DNA from: Plectrocnemia conspersa
Taxonomy: Eukaryota > Arthropoda > Insecta > Trichoptera > Polycentropodidae
DNA: 64,000 nucleotides
Assembly: GCA_009617715.1 (NCBI GenBank)
Contig: VTFK01000013.1
Coordinates: forward strand, 1,817,001-1,881,000
Direction of reading: 5' to 3'
A program made the position numbers and the translations under genes. Under the pieces are notes generated by a model that had not been told where the DNA came from, made no database searches, and saw only the letters and a program-made list of their open reading frames with translations. Positions 1 to 13,667 of this stretch are shown here, one piece after another (position 1 is the stretch's first letter; each line of letters starts with the position of its first letter).

Positions 1-2400
1 TACGACTTTGATTCTTTCTGATTTTTATTTATGTTTTAGTTAAGTGTCACTAATAAGATATCACAGTAAAATAAATAAAATTTATTTTTTGCCATTGTTA
101 TCTTTTTAACACAATTCTTAATTAGAAAATTTATTACAGCTCTCCGTGTAATAGTATCCATTGCTACGATTTGATGTTCTCTTTCGCTACTTGCAGCTTA
201 ATGACTGGCGTAATCTTGCCAAAAATTCGTATAAACGAATTTCAGGAATGTTTATACATGTTAGATACTTAAACAGCGATCCTAGACATTTCCTTTTCGC
301 CCAGTGCACGAAATTTTTTACCTCCCCTTGGCACGTACACGTATAATTACGTTAGTGTCGTGTCCGAGCAAAAAAATCGCATGAAAAACTGTCATGGTAA
401 TTAGCGTTGATACGCTACATGGATTGATCGGTTTTCATTTTCACGATATGTTTAAAACGAAAATGATTAAAGTATCGCATGATAAAGTTTAATTAACTGC
501 TGCTTATTAGTCGCAATTTTGCATTCATTTGGCTTTAAAGTTTGTCCGTTGAACTCGGTTAGTTTTATTTATTTTTTAATAATTCATTAATGAACAAAGT
601 TGAAAAAGCGGTTAAAAGTTACCATGATATATTAAAAATTTAAGCATCATGCAAAGTAAGAATTTCATAAAATAATATAATATAAATGAAAAATAATATT
701 CAAAATCTTTTTTAAATGATTAAAAACATAAAAAAAAGTATGATTAAATTGGGTAAAGTAAAGTAAATGTGTAAATATTATAGTATAGTATAACAACATG
801 GAATATAATTACTGAAATAAAATAAATTAATTACTATAATATATATCCAGCACTATAGTGAAATTCATTGCTCGTAAATGGATTGTAGGTTCGTGTGAGA
901 ATATAGTTCAATTCTCACAGAAACCCACTAATTAAATTTTCGTCATGTTTGCAAGATGTAGAATTTTATATTTATTTTAATTAAAATTAATTAAAATTCT
1001 TAGCAACTCTCACAATTATTAAATCATATATTAAGGCAAATAATTAAAAAAGAGCAAAGTCCAAACGCACACCCTTTTGTATAAATAAAATTATTTTTTT
1101 CTCTTCAAATCAAGCTCAAATTCTAATTTTAGGGATGATCCTGAACACCTTCGTTAGATGTTTAAAAGTAAATACGTATATTAATTTGTATTTAAATGAC
1201 AAAAAAATAACGGTTTCTTCAAAAAATTCTTTCATTCGTAAGATTGATACGTTTACCTTTTTTATTCACTTGAGTCGTTTAACTTTTCAGAGTCTATTAC
1301 AAATCTGTTTTAAAAGTAGCTCTCCTTGTCTTAACAATAGATTCAAGTTGATTATCTGAGTACTCGTACAAGATTACTTGAACTAAGTAATAAACTTATA
1401 TAAATTTATAATTATGTTAAGCATATGTGTTTCATTACACCTACACTAATTATAAATAAAATTTGCTTTATTTAAATTTCAACGCGTTTTAAGTTGAACC
1501 TAAGCGAAGCCGGGTAAAACACTTAGTAAGCTTCAACTACCTAAAAATGTACAATGTATTGTATTAACACAGTGCTTCACACAAAAGCATTAAATAAAAA
1601 TTAATTGTAGATACATAGTCATAAAAGCTATGAATGGCGTTTTCTGTTTACTGTTCAACGTTATCAACGTTTGAACAAACGCTGATTTTCAAGATCAACG
1701 TTCACATAAAGGGATTTTTATTTATATAATAAATATACCAGCAACATGGTGATAATGTAACACAGGTGTGTTTCTGAATATCTGTTCGTAGATATCTGTC
1801 GATTATATTGGTGATTTTCCCATGTACTATGTCATAAGTTTGACTTTTATCTGTTGTCAAAAGATAATACAATCGCGGTTTATTGCGTTCATATAATATA
1901 CTGATTTTTGTGTTTCATATGATTTAACAAAATAAATCACTAATAATAATCAACGTTTAGGTGATGGCTAGAGCGCGGTTGTAATTCTCCGAACAAATTT
2001 GGACAAATTGCGCGATTGTATCATTATGTTATGTAATATTGCGTTTTGTATTTGTTTGGTGTGGCGTTTGTCACATTACGTGGTTTTGTTCATTTATCAC
2101 ACAATATATAGCGATAGGATTATTTTTGGGTCGCATTTTTTTGCTGTACAGGGTGGTACGTCATCATTTCGTAAAATATTTTTTTCTGTAAATATATATT
2201 AATAAACATATTTATATGTGGAAAGCGTATGACATAATATATGTAAACAGTTAAATAAGCAGCATTGTTTTTCCGTATATTATATGTATAAGCATGCCCC
2301 GTTTTCCTTGAGGTCAATTTTTATTTATTTATACGTTTGTATTAAAATTTGTTTGCTAATTATTGTTGACTTTATTGCTTTTTTGAACGTTTAAAAAATA
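1..2400. other. AT-rich non-coding DNA
   Basis: Only short chance frames appear here. Apart from the small hairpin near 900 I see no gene or element before the TIR element at 2404. Confidence 0.6.
894..919. repeat. 9-bp hairpin with tRNA-like B-box
   Basis: TGTGAGAAT-ATAGTTCA-ATTCTCACA. The loop side AGTTCAATTCT resembles a Pol III B box, so this could be a scrap of a tRNA-derived SINE. There is no A box. Confidence 0.3.
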
Positions 2401-2403
2401 TTA

Positions 2404-3466
2404 TGTTTGCACTACACTCTCTGGAAGTTGTCCGAACCGAAGTTAAACTGAAGTCGGCCGAGGTCGCCGACTTCCGAGTAGCGGCCACACTGCCACAAAT
2501 TTCATATTTGCCGTCCGCACAGCGGCTGCTGTCACGTACAGCTGGCATATTTGCGCGCGATCGAAAAATGTGCCAAATAATCGCAATTTTTAAATTGTCA
2601 TATTATTAAAATTACGCTACTGATAATTATAAAAGTTTGTGTGGGCACTCACCAATTCAATATCAGTGGAAACTTTTCGCTCGTAAATATTCAATTTACG
2701 CAAAATCTTTGTCGGCTTTTGCAAAATGCCATAAGGCATAAAAATGATATTTCAGAATACGAACACCACATCTGTGACTATCCTAGAATTTGTCGCCATC
2801 GATTCTAAATAAGAATTCGTTATTGTGTAACATTTATATAAACCGATCTAGGAAAATTCATAAGGATATTCGAAACGATTTTTGTTAACAGAATCAAGTA
2901 CAACTAATTATTTTTTAATTATTCAATTTTATATGAAAAAATATAATAACGATATATGTTAGAAGAATATACTATAAAAAATAAAATTAATCCCTTTTGG
3001 TGCCCTAAAATATTTAAAGATGTCTGTAAGAGTCTGTTGAAGTCCCTGATAAGCATGTGGTATTATAACTTGACCACGTGACCACAATTCAGTGCTCGAC
3101 GTGCGTGTTGACCATAGGACGCCTACGCGCATACTGAAATTGAACCGAGTTACTCGTTCTATCTCAGTTTACGAAAAACCATGTCATTATCTCTCTCACT
3201 CTCGTCACTTAACACGCGAGAGAGCGAAAAGGGAAGTATCTAGCCGCTTGCGCTCGAAAGAGCAGCTCTGATTTCGGTTTCTTTGACTTCGGTCCGTTTG
3301 CCGACAATGTTCGGAAGCGCTCGAAATTTATTTCCCGTTCTCGGTAACCTCGGACAACTTTCGATAGATTTTAGAGCGGGTAGAACCGAACTCGAACGAA
3401 GCAATCCCACTATATTCACCGTACTTGGCCAACCTTGGCCAACTTCCAGAGAGTGTAGTGCAGACA
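2404..3466 (+). mobile_element. Non-autonomous TIR element, copy 1 (Harbinger-like, 1063 bp)
   Basis: The element begins TGTTTGCACTACACTCTCTG and ends with the near-perfect inverse (CAACTTCCAGAGAGTGTAGTGCAGACA), giving terminal inverted repeats of about 27 bp. It is flanked by TTA at 2401-2403 and 3467-3469. A 3-bp TWA duplication is the hallmark of PIF/Harbinger insertion. The subterminal regions are GC-rich with repeated CCGAAGT, GGCCGA and CCGAACT-type words, and the centre is AT-rich. Short frames inside it carry no recognisable transposase, so the element is probably a MITE-like derivative mobilised in trans. It contains E-box CACGTG words near 3077. Confidence 0.75.
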
Positions 3467-4194
3467 TTAGACATGAATATAAAAATTCATTAAATGTTAA
3501 TTAGTAGCAGTATATTTATATTTTTAGATTAAATTTTTGATTCTAAGGAAGAAGCAAAAAAAATAACGAAAAATCAACGACAGCACAAGCTGAATTATAT
3601 AAATTTAATGTTTTTAATAAATTGTATTATCAGTAATTTTACAACTGGATTTAATGCAGCAGAATAAATTATTCATTAATTTAGTTGTATGTCGTTATTT
3701 CTCAAAGAAAATCGAAAAAAAGCAGTCTCGAATCTATCCCTAAAATATTTTTAAAAATATGTCATTTCATTAAAATCATAAAAATGCAGTAACCGCAATG
3801 AACAACTACTACGTAAGTAGTAAGACACCAAACTGAAATCAAAGTCTGTAAATTAGTGATATATATTTTATTAAAATTCAGTTAAAAACGATATTTCGTA
3901 GAGCAAGTGTTCCAATAGATATTTATTAAAATCCACAATGTTGATTAAAAATCATTTAACCATAAAATTATATTGTATTAACATTTAATCACTCTTTTAT
4001 TACCTCTTAACTCATAAAATTAATAAAGATGGTTCAAAATTAGATTATCAAATACCTATCCGCAGATCAAACACGAACGTAAATAATAATTATCAAAATT
4101 CCTTTTTTGTCCATACGATCGTCCAATTACTGGCTAATCTAGCAACTTTTCGACTGGCAACACCGGGGTAATTTGATCAAATATTTAATATTTA

Positions 4195-4330
4195 TAATGC
4201 TCGCGTGCGTCCGGCGAAACGGCGAAAACGTTCATTCATTTTAATTATCGAAAGTTTGCGAAGGAATTAAAAGTTTTCCGGCGCGCAGGTCCGGCCTCTG
4301 CGAATTTTCACGTTCGAACCCTAATTTCAC
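4195..4330. other. CpG-rich island
   Basis: The island is dense in CG words (GCGTGCGTCCGGCGAAACGG, CCGGCGCGCAGGTCCGGCC) around TTTAATTATCG. It is not coding. It is a candidate regulatory block. Confidence 0.3.
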
Positions 4331-5792
4331 CCCAGGACCCGAAGGCTTAAAATTGTAACGGGAGGAGGGTTGGAGAGTTTTTTCTGTATTTTTTCCTTTG
4401 GAAAAAATATTATTTTATTATGTGCCCTGTTGGGATGTTGCACGATATCGTCGAGAGTATTACAATAATCTGTTTTTTTAACGCACGCAACCCTCATATA
4501 AAATTTTCGTCGTTTTCCATAGGGGAAAATTTTCGACGAGAGAGCAAACAATCCCTATCATCGAAAAATTTAAGCTTTTCAATTGAGTTTGTAACGCAGG
4601 GACAGAATGACAAGAGGTACCAATATGTTAAAGTAATTAAACAAAAACAGTAAAATTCTGATGTGCTCATCATAAGTGTTTTGAAAATAATATATGACGT
4701 GTAATTTATATAAATATATTAAAAAATACTATTTTAATAAAATAAAAAAAGTATTTCAGTTTATGACAATAACTTGTGCCTTGTCTGCATTTAGTAAAAT
4801 TCAGTACTCTCATAAGCTCGGGGGCAAACTCTGAAATTTGGACTTTGTAGCTGGACCAGAGTTGGCGCGAAGAGGGAAGCGGTTTGGTTCGAATTCGGAT
4901 GAGCTCTTGTGTGTCACAAATCAGGAGTATCTAACGAACGTTCTTGATGGAATATATTATAAATGGAAGAGTCCGATAGCGTTATGTACGCGCTTATATA
5001 CGCTAGTTAAAATAAAAAATAGTATTTTGTTTTGTCTACTCTTAGTGCTACCAATTACAACAATTTAGAGGTAAAAATAGTTTTTATATTTCTACGTTCA
5101 TAGCAAATTAAACTTTTGCATCGTAGTTTAAACAGCTAGAGATTCGGCAACACTGAATATGTACTTTTAATTCCGCATAGCGCATTCCACCAGCTTTTTG
5201 GCATATGTTAATAAGATGGTATATATAAAGGCACCGGACGGCTTTTGTTAAATAAAGGTTGATTTGGGTATGCTTTTACTTAGCGTAGCGTAGTGTTTTT
5301 TTTTTTGACACAAATAATCACTAAACTTATTTATTACGCTTTTAACACGTGTTTGCGACAAGTATTTTTTTTTTGTAAAAATGGATATATGGGTGCTACA
5401 TTTATTAAATAAGAGTCAAAATAAAAATCTTCCAGAAGCTCGTCCTTCTTTGTTGTCATTGTATAATGTCGAATCATTTATATATTGTACAATTACATTT
5501 AACAATCAAATTATTATAGAGCAGATTTGGTCACAATTCCAGTCGTTTTCCTCAGAATGCTTCGTGCAAACACCAAAAGAGTATACTTTTAATTAGTAAT
5601 ACGATATATTAGTGAGAATTCGTACATAACTATAGCGTTTTAAACATATAAAACAGTACCGAAGAACCTTGACATTTGATTAAACTTGGCGTGCTTTTTT
5701 GCTCTTAAATCTTCAGGGCCCTTTTATTGCCACATTTGCATATTTATTTATTGTAATTTGAGCACGGACAGACAAATCTGTGTCTTTTCTTA

Positions 5793-5852
5793 CCACACAC
5801 GCTCGGATTTGTCCGCCAGACATCTGCGACGAACAAATCCGCTTGTGTATGG
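5793..5852. repeat. 23-bp arm fold-back within a GC-richer block
   Basis: CCACACACGCTCGGATTTG (5793 onward) pairs with CAAATCCGCTTGTGTATGG (to 5852), the arms having about five mismatches and a 14-nt loop. The block 5690-5915 is GC-richer than its flanks and open in one frame, but the frame shows no known motif. It resembles the palindromic core of a DNA transposon or MITE. Confidence 0.45.
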
Positions 5853-7759
5853 CCAGCTAATAACAATGCATCGACGACTTGTAACTTTTTATGATGCGTT
5901 GGAGCAATTCTGAGTATTTAGCTGGCATACAAAATTTATGGTTGAAATGTAGTATGGAGAAAATACTGTATTAACAATCTTATCACTTATTATTTAGTAA
6001 TTATTAGGCACAATATTTTTTTTTGCATTTTTACTAATGGTTATTAGTTTACTAATTCACTAATCTTTTTTCTCTTCTTTGACATCTTCATGACCTTCTT
6101 ATAGACGTTTATACCATTGAATCCCTAATTTTAGAGAAGGTATCCTTGTCAAAAGCATTTCGTTTAAATTCAATATTCAATTATTTTTTTTTCAGAATAT
6201 TTTCAAATCAGAGCTTGTCAAAATGCGTCGTGAATATTTGGCTGTCAGATATCTAATTACGTTTTGAATATGGCAGACATTAGTAAAAATATAAAATAAA
6301 TATAATCTCAACCGAAAATGAACCGCTAAATTGAAACAAAAAAATTATATTGCAAGCGGACGGAGTCAACATAAATAAAATTTTTGATCTCGAACCCCTC
6401 TTCGCGTGGCGTGCGATCTCAATAATATAGATTGTATCGCATTTTTTTTTATCATAATAACAATGTATTTTACACAGCGCTTCTCTTATTGTTTGCATTA
6501 AGAAATGTTCCCTCTGTTCCATTTATATTTTCAGTTTTAGAATTTATAACTTAAAGTTTATATTTTTTAGCGAGTCACGTTGTTTCTTAAGAATTTATTT
6601 ATTATATTTTTAAGTACGGTTTATTTTGTTTCGAAGTGCTCACAATTTTTAAATAAAAACAATTAAAAGTTTGCTTAACATTATCTTATTAGTATTTAAA
6701 ACACGCTATCTCTTTTCAGACTTAGATGACACCTGTTTTTTTAATATTAGATATTAAAGATAACACAGTTTATAAAATTCTCTAATCAGAAGTAATATTT
6801 ATTGTCTCTTTTATTACTAGTAATATGTTAAAGAATTAGAATATTAATAAAATAGCTCATTGTGAAGTAGAACAGCTTTATATTTATTTCAATATTTTTT
6901 GGCAGAATAATTATAGTTTGAGAGACGCTGAATTAAACTTGTGTTTGGATATAGCCTTGTCTAATATTTACACCAGCTCACTGCACTTCATTTAATTTTT
7001 AACACATTTTTATTCTCGATTTCGATACTGATCTATGAATCAACCAGGGCTCTATGAATATTAGGATACATGATCGATGACTAATACATTAAAGAACTAG
7101 TGTTTTTATAATTTTGTAAATTGTCTTGTGTTTAGAAATAAGTCGAGTATTCAATTAAAATTTTATGGAAGGATTTCTTAGATTCCCTAACTCTACGGAT
7201 AAATAATTGAAGTTAAATCGATGTAGGTCGTGCATATAGACATAAATTAATTGTGAGGTGTAGTACTTCGATTTTAGTCTAATTTCTCACTACTTATTTA
7301 GTGGTTGTTGATTGTGTTTACTTGGTTGTCACAAAAAGATTATCATAAGAAACATATAATTGGCTTTTAATATGTTTTTGTATATGACCATTGGAAAAAA
7401 TGTTTAATAGCGTTTCAGTACAAAAATAAAAAAGTAGGATATATGTTATAACTGTTTTACTTTTTTTTCTTACATTTTTTATTTCTTTTAGTATGCACCT
7501 ATGTATATAATACGTCAATAAGAAATACGTCATTTAAGTACCATTACGATAAATTCAACACCATGAAATACAAATTTTATATTTTTATTTGTTTTATAAT
7601 TATTTTTAGGTATTATTTTACATCATTATTTGTATTTTGCCGCTTTCGCTTTCGCCACATGTTTGCGCCAGAACAACAGCGACAAACAAAAATATATTTT
7701 TTTGTATACAAACAAATCCAATTATACATTAACAGTTTATTAATATTTTAACATTGTTA

Positions 7760-8060
7760 ACGCACAGCAAGCAAGCTCAAAGTTGCAAGGCAAACTCGGT
7801 GCTAATTATAAGCGCGAGTTTCTCCTCTACCTCCATCTGAAAAGCAGGAAAATATAATAACACAAAAAAAAAACTTCTCAAAAACATCTTCCGGCGCCGG
7901 ATTCTCAAATATTTGATTTGGTGCGTAATTAAGTAGCGGCAAAAATATAAATCAAAACGGAGAGAAAAACTCACATTTTCCGGACCGTTCCGGTCGAGCT
8001 TTCAGTCGAGCTTTTTTTCAGCGAGACTAACGAAGCGTGCGAATTTTCGTTTCACTCGAT
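7760..8060. other. CpG-rich island with duplicated GTCGAGCTTT
   Basis: GTCGAGCTTT occurs at 7993 and 8005. The surroundings include CCGGCGCCGG and GCGTGCGAATTTTCG. No frame is conserved in appearance. It is a candidate regulatory block. Confidence 0.3.
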
Positions 8061-8181
8061 CCGTGATTAATTATAGTTTTTTATACATCGAAATAAACAT
8101 AAAGAAAGGGATTTTATGAATATTCATTAGTAATTTATCTCGTTAATCTGAAAAAATTAAAATGTATTTGATTTATTAATT

Positions 8182-8245
8182 TATTTACATTCACCGTTGT
8201 ACAAACACAACACCGTATTTACATTCACCAAGTACAAACACAATT
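8182..8245 (+). repeat. Two-unit tandem repeat (about 34 bp period)
   Basis: TATTTACATTCACC followed by GTACAAACACAA occurs twice in succession with minor changes. Confidence 0.7.
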
Positions 8246-9489
8246 TAATGCAGCAGTTTAGATTAACCATTAATTTACACTAATAAATTATATAAGTTAT
8301 TCTGTAGAAAAATCATGATATTAAAATATTAGAATAGCATATTCGGAAGATTTCATTGATTATGATTATATGTTTTTACGGACGCGTGTGTTACTTACAC
8401 TGCGAAAATATATTATGGCGTACGTAATCTAATGGAATTGGGTTAGCTAGAAAATATATATATATTTCTAAAGGCATTGCTTTCGATAAGCGGTGAGCAA
8501 ACAGCACCGATATCACAACGGCAAATAAAAATTGATACAAAGTCAACATAGACGCTGTGTATTACCTAGTTGGGAGAACCTTTTTATTGCCGTTGAAAAT
8601 TATAGGAAACAAAAGAAAGAGGAAAGGAAGTAATTGGTTGATTGAACGATAACAGCGGGGGATGGAAAAACTTCTTGAGATAGCCGCCAGTGTCTTTCAT
8701 CTTAGAAAAGAAGATTTTCATCGGAAACTTTTATAAGAGAGCGATACATGTATATGTGTATATGTTTCTGAAGGACCATCTACATACCGAACCGTTAACT
8801 TATTTTTTGAGGGATATAGACCCCCTTTTGATTATCCCTCTGTAATAGAGAAATGGGGCATTTAATCGTTATGAAGATAAATTAGAAAATGTCCGACGAG
8901 CATAATTAAAATGGCGCCTAATATTAATTAATTTCAAAGAAAAAAAAACAGTTCAATTTATGGCTTGGACTAAATTATTACGATATTTTAGTTGGTCGTT
9001 AAGGCTAGCTTGGGTGTTTTTAATTGATTTTTTTTCTTATATAAAATATTTTAAGCTCTTGTGTCTTTGTTTAATTTATTAATGAATATAATTTTAAAAT
9101 TTCAACGTCAGCTTTTTTATTATATATACATATAATTTTAAAGACACTGAATATTACACATATAATACTTAAGCTACTTCAGAACACATAAGAAATTAAG
9201 AGCTATACAATAAAGTACTTGATTCTTATATTTAAATAGCTGAATAAAAGCCTGTTAATTTATCATGAAATTAGATTGCATCCCATAGACTGATACACTA
9301 TTATATATATAGTTATTTTTAATAAAACACATTGTAATGGATTCCACATCCACAACAATGGCATTATATTAACACACAATTAAACTGCGTATGTCAGCAT
9401 TATATTTTTGTGTATGTTCATAAACATTTTAAGGTCCCTTACATACCCTATCCGCTTTCCAAATATGTTATACTCGCACACAAATAATT

Positions 9490-9745
9490 ACAGTCAGATA
9501 TCAGTTTAAATTCCCTCTCGCGCTCGCGGTCGGCAAACAATGCGACCCTGGCGAAAATTCGCAATAACCGAAATTAAAATAATGCAAAAATTCTACGCGT
9601 TGATTCAGGATAATGAGTGTTTGGACATGTTTATACGCCTTGAATTTATTTTGTTTGAAGAGGGGAAAAAACGCCTCACTTCGCCTCTGGGATTTGACCG
9701 AGTGCGGTGTCGTCGGCGAATTTTTCCACGAAATGATGCAAATAT
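9490..9745. other. CpG-rich island
   Basis: It begins with TCTCGCGCTCGCGGTCGGC and contains GGCGAAAATTCGC. Two overlapping short frames here are in different phases and lack motifs, so coding is unlikely. Confidence 0.3.
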
Positions 9746-10984
9746 TTAAAATTGAGAGCGTTAAAAATAATTTACGTTTAAAAAAAAGAAATACTAAGGA
9801 TTAGACAATATATAGATATGATATTGCGTCGTTTAACTTTTTTTACTCGTAACAAATCAAATTAATGGTTATTAAATTATATTGGAAAATAAAGGACGCG
9901 TCATTATGTCTTTGCAGGTATTTTTTATCGTTAATCTAAATATAATTACACTGTACAAGATAATAGCTATAAATAAAAGGAATACGGTTTTGAAATGTAT
10001 TTTTTGTTTCAAATAAGCGTTATTTATATAGATATTGCCAATTTTATTTCTATAATTTTTCCATTGCATGCTTAAAATTGTTAATTAATTTTATTTTATC
10101 ATAATGGATTTAAGTTTTTTAATCTTTACATTTAGCTGCACTACGTAACTGTTTAAAATTCGTGAAAAATATTATTAAAAGCTCAATATGATTTAAAATC
10201 ATTGACAAAAAAGCAAAAAAATAATATTTAACTTTTATGTTTAAATTGTTTAATCTATATAATAAGTACTCTAAATACTACCAAAATAGAAACCGACTAT
10301 CCGGTATATGACTTTTTTTTAAGCGATTTTGATGCCATGTTTGGACTTGCCAACTCTGGTAATTTTCTATACAAGTCATTCAAAACAAAGCAATAAAATA
10401 TGTATGTATTTAGCACACTTTTTAATACTAGCCCTAAAAAATTTTACAAATTTTTTTTAATTTAAACAAATAAACAACTTGAGGAATATTTACTAATGTA
10501 TAAATTTTTATAATAATATTCCTAGGACAATCCGCAAAAATTAAACTGTAACGTAAAATAGTATTATTTGTTATAAATTAGGAAATAGGTATAAACCAAC
10601 AATTTCACATAATTAAAATTTACCTGTATTTTTAATTTGTAGTTAAAATTTACATAGAAAAAATTTTGAAAGTAGAATTTTAATTTTTGACATTTAATAA
10701 AAGCCGGTTAATTAAAAAATTTATAATTTCTATTATTCCAATTTTTTTACATATATTTAAAATTGTTTCTTACCTCAAAAATGTTTCTCCTTTTTCGGTA
10801 TTTAATGCGTTTATCTTAAGTTGTTTTAAAATTTTTTACTAAAGTTTATATATTGTTATTTTTCTGAGGACATAAATATAAACCTATTTTATTTTTTCTT
10901 TATATTAAAATTAATTATAACTTACTTTTAATGTAGCATTTTTTCTTAATAATTATTTTTCAAGAACTTTTCGAAACAAATGCC

Positions 10985-11610
10985 AAATAGAGAATTCTCT
11001 TTTGTGTTTTAAGAAATTAGGTAATTTCTCGAGACTTCATAGAGACTTTATTTGTTAAAAATTAAATATGTACAAATATTTCAAAATGTTTTACAGCCGC
11101 TTCATAAAAAAGGGTTGGTCAGTGAAAGATGCTTAATTGTTTCTGATTTTCTCAAATACTTCAATTGCCCTTATTTTGGCTCTGATATTTAAGATATTAT
11201 TGTCAATTTTTTTTTAAGATCCAAAATCTTTCACAAATCAAAAAAATTATGTGCTTTTTATTTTTTTTTGGGTTCGAGATACCGTAATAGATGCATACAA
11301 ATATATATTCTCTCTTAAAAAAAATTAATAAAGGTCAGAAGTAATACTTCGATTACTTTTATTTTTGCTTTGATAACTTAGATATTATTATTTTTAAATA
11401 TTTTTTTTCTCACGGCAGAAATGTGTAAGATGAGTAAAAAAAATATTCTCATGCTATTTAAGAACTCTATGGAGTAGTTTAACAAGTATAAAAAAATTTG
11501 TAAGAAAATCAACATTTTACGGAAAAGTAGAGAAAAATTTCCTAACAAATAAAACAAGGATGTCCGATCCCACTTTAGATAGCACATCTATTTAAAAACT
11601 TATTTTAAGT
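10985..11610 (+). repeat. Dispersed TTCTCGAG-type DNA repeat, copy A (degenerate)
   Basis: The copy opens with GTAATTTCTCGAGACTTC, then a GTACAAATATTTCAAAAT block shared with the copies near 23.3 and 31.2 kb, then AATTGCCCTTATTTTGGCT, which parallels AATTTGCCTTATTTTTGCTT in copy C. Near 11420 one frame reads AEMCKMSKKNILMLFK, parallel to AEICKMDKEIIRRLF in copy C. This suggests a shared, decayed coding region. The reiterated CTCGAGA motif near the ends suggests a hAT-like DNA transposon, but the class is inference. Confidence 0.5.
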
Positions 11611-12651
11611 GTGAACATTTACCTAATAAGTTCAGTTACATTTTTATTATTATAAAATATATAATCAATATGCTACAATTTTGCCAAAAAATTATTGCAT
11701 AAATAAAAACAGCAAAGATGTTTTACGATAATATACTGTATTTTTTATAATCATTTACTATATATACCATACATTATTTTTGATTTAATAATTTAATTAA
11801 AAAAATGAAAATTTTTTTTTCGATAGATAAGAAACATTGAGAAACCAGAATGCATATTATTAATACAGCTTTCTTATTTATGTCGAATATTTTATTATCT
11901 AAGTTCAGGTAAATTTATTTCATGGTGCAACATTGTATTACTTTATAGTGAAATATATAGTAGATTCTATAATAAATAACATGTTTTCTTAGGAAATTTC
12001 ATAGTTAGTTAAAACATCTGATTCTTCTATGCATTTTATGTTACATTTATCTTTATCATCAGTAATATCTTCGCTAATAATTTTATGTATCGGTTTTGAA
12101 TCTTAAAAATTAGGTTATTGACAATAAATGAAAATTGCAAATATTTCTTAGAAAATTTTAAATTTTTACTTAACAGTTGATTTTAAAATACTTTAATATC
12201 GATTTAATAATAATAAGCACTATATTTTGCTTAGCTAGCATTAGATAAATTTATTGCAATAATTGTAAATAATACCTGAATTTCACTCAAAATTTATGCA
12301 TTATATTATATAAATGATATTTTTGGGTAATTCATTTTTTGTTATTTCCAAAGAAAACCTTTGATCATTATTAAATTAAATAGTTTCCTAACATTCGAAA
12401 TCATTAGGCATTCTTTTTTATCTTTAAGTACACATAATAATAAAAGTGTATGTGAACGTTTTCATTAGAAAATAAGCATTAAAACTGCGTTTTTTTATAA
12501 AAACAAACTCTCTAGTTTACAGAATTCAATGGTTAAACACTGAAAAAAATAGTTTGCAGTAACATGACAGGATTGAGAGCCATTGAATTTTTTTTTTATC
12601 TTGTTAGTAGATAGGTGTAAACAATATTAAGTTATGAATATTTTGTTATTA

Positions 12652-13615
12652 CAGTGTACACTCTGTCTGATTCAGATTCGTGGATAATTCGTGCTTAAAT
12701 TAAATTAATTTTAAAATCAGCTAAAGAGCGTATTACAGTTATGTTTGTGTAAATTCATTTAGAACTTTTTGTAACTGGAAAAGCAAAGTAACCCAGACCT
12801 GTTGAATATTATAACCAAAGAGAACGATTGATGGATTTTCGATGATTGATTCAAAACCAAATGGGTTTTTAAAGTGAAAGATGCTTTAATGCTTTTTCTT
12901 ATTCGAAAGACAGAATATTGAAAACCAATGACGGTCTTGTGGTTACAAAATTTTAACCGCCTAATGTTACATGTTTAATTCGACCCATGGACAAAGTGTT
13001 ATATCAATAATGAAACGGATTATCTGTACTGTTCTTCTCAAAAATCTTGCTGGGAAGATGATGACTTGATCAATTTTTTTAAAATTGACGACATTGGATA
13101 TTATACATGGAATAGCACAATCTTGGTCAGAAGTAAAGTCAATAACACTTGTTCTATCGTGGAAAATGGTTCTGGATATCTAATAGATACTGAGCGATAT
13201 ATCTAAAATATCCAAATTTATGCCAAATGTTGGTGCTTTTAAAATGTCGATTAGGAAAACATCAAATAGTGGTTTGATCGCGATTCAAATAATCTGGGTT
13301 TTCAATACTTGAATGGTGCGAATATCGTTTCTATTGTCGATACAAGCGAAGAAGATACATTGTTTACTGGTTGGCACTGACTTCTGTTGAAACTTTACTG
13401 GTCTACATCGATCAAAGAGGATTCGAATATATCTATATAAATTTGAACTGATATTCGAGAATTATTAAGAGATTCTGAAAAGCAAACAAAAATCACAGAT
13501 TATCTTAATGAAAAAAGTTATAATCTGTATTGTAAATTTATTATACATATTTTTTCGTTCGGATTATCTGTGCCCTTCCTCTCAAGTATTAGACCGGATT
13601 ATCGAGAGTATACTG
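12652..13615 (+). mobile_element. Decayed Tigger/pogo (Tc1-mariner superfamily) transposon, 964 bp
   Basis: The left end CAGTGTACACTC and the inverse of the right end, CAGTATACTCTC, form diverged TIRs. Both carry an internal GATAATTCG/GATAATCCG word, as pogo/Tigger ends do. TA precedes the left end at 12650-12651; the right flank is TT, so one side of the TA duplication is lost. Between the ends are remnants of a DDE_1 transposase (see separate entry). At 964 bp, against about 2 kb or more for intact members, the N-terminal DNA-binding part is mostly deleted. Confidence 0.8.
12927..13185 (+). pseudogene. Tigger/Jerky-type DDE_1 transposase fragment (pseudogene)
   Basis: Conceptual translation across frames gives NDGLVVTKF-stop-PPNVTCLIRPMDK. 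After a one-base frame change at about 12987 it continues QSVISIMKRI, then LDIIHGIAQSWSEVK and ITLVLSWKMV. These match the family pattern 'PPNTTSLLQPMDQGVI..LK..Y' followed by 'DAI..IA.SW..V...T...CWRK', that is, the end of the catalytic domain and the conserved W-containing tail of Tigger, pogo and Jerky proteins. Two in-frame stops and at least one frameshift show it is dead. The motif assignment is from family knowledge; the frames were read by eye. Confidence 0.8.
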
Positions 13616-13667
13616 TTCTATATTTAAAGTTATTATATATTCCTTATGAATATCTTGTATAGTTTAT

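Larger units (their letters stand above)
3470..10984. other. AT-rich intergenic DNA with islands
   Basis: No gene is seen. The stretch holds the CpG-richer islands near 4.2, 7.8-8.06 and 9.5-9.7 kb, the fold-back at 5793 and the small tandem repeat at 8182. A block at 4800-5000 shares words with 14350-14530 (GGACTTTGTAGCTGGACCAG versus GGACTTCGGAGCTGGACCAT, and TGTGTCACAAAT versus TGTGTCCCAAAT), suggesting a second, unnamed dispersed repeat. Confidence 0.5.

Noticed and set aside
2403..2609. 68-codon frame, with a similar peptide at 58331-58534
   Set aside because: The similarity arises because both are the GC-rich ends of the same TIR element. There are no coding motifs.
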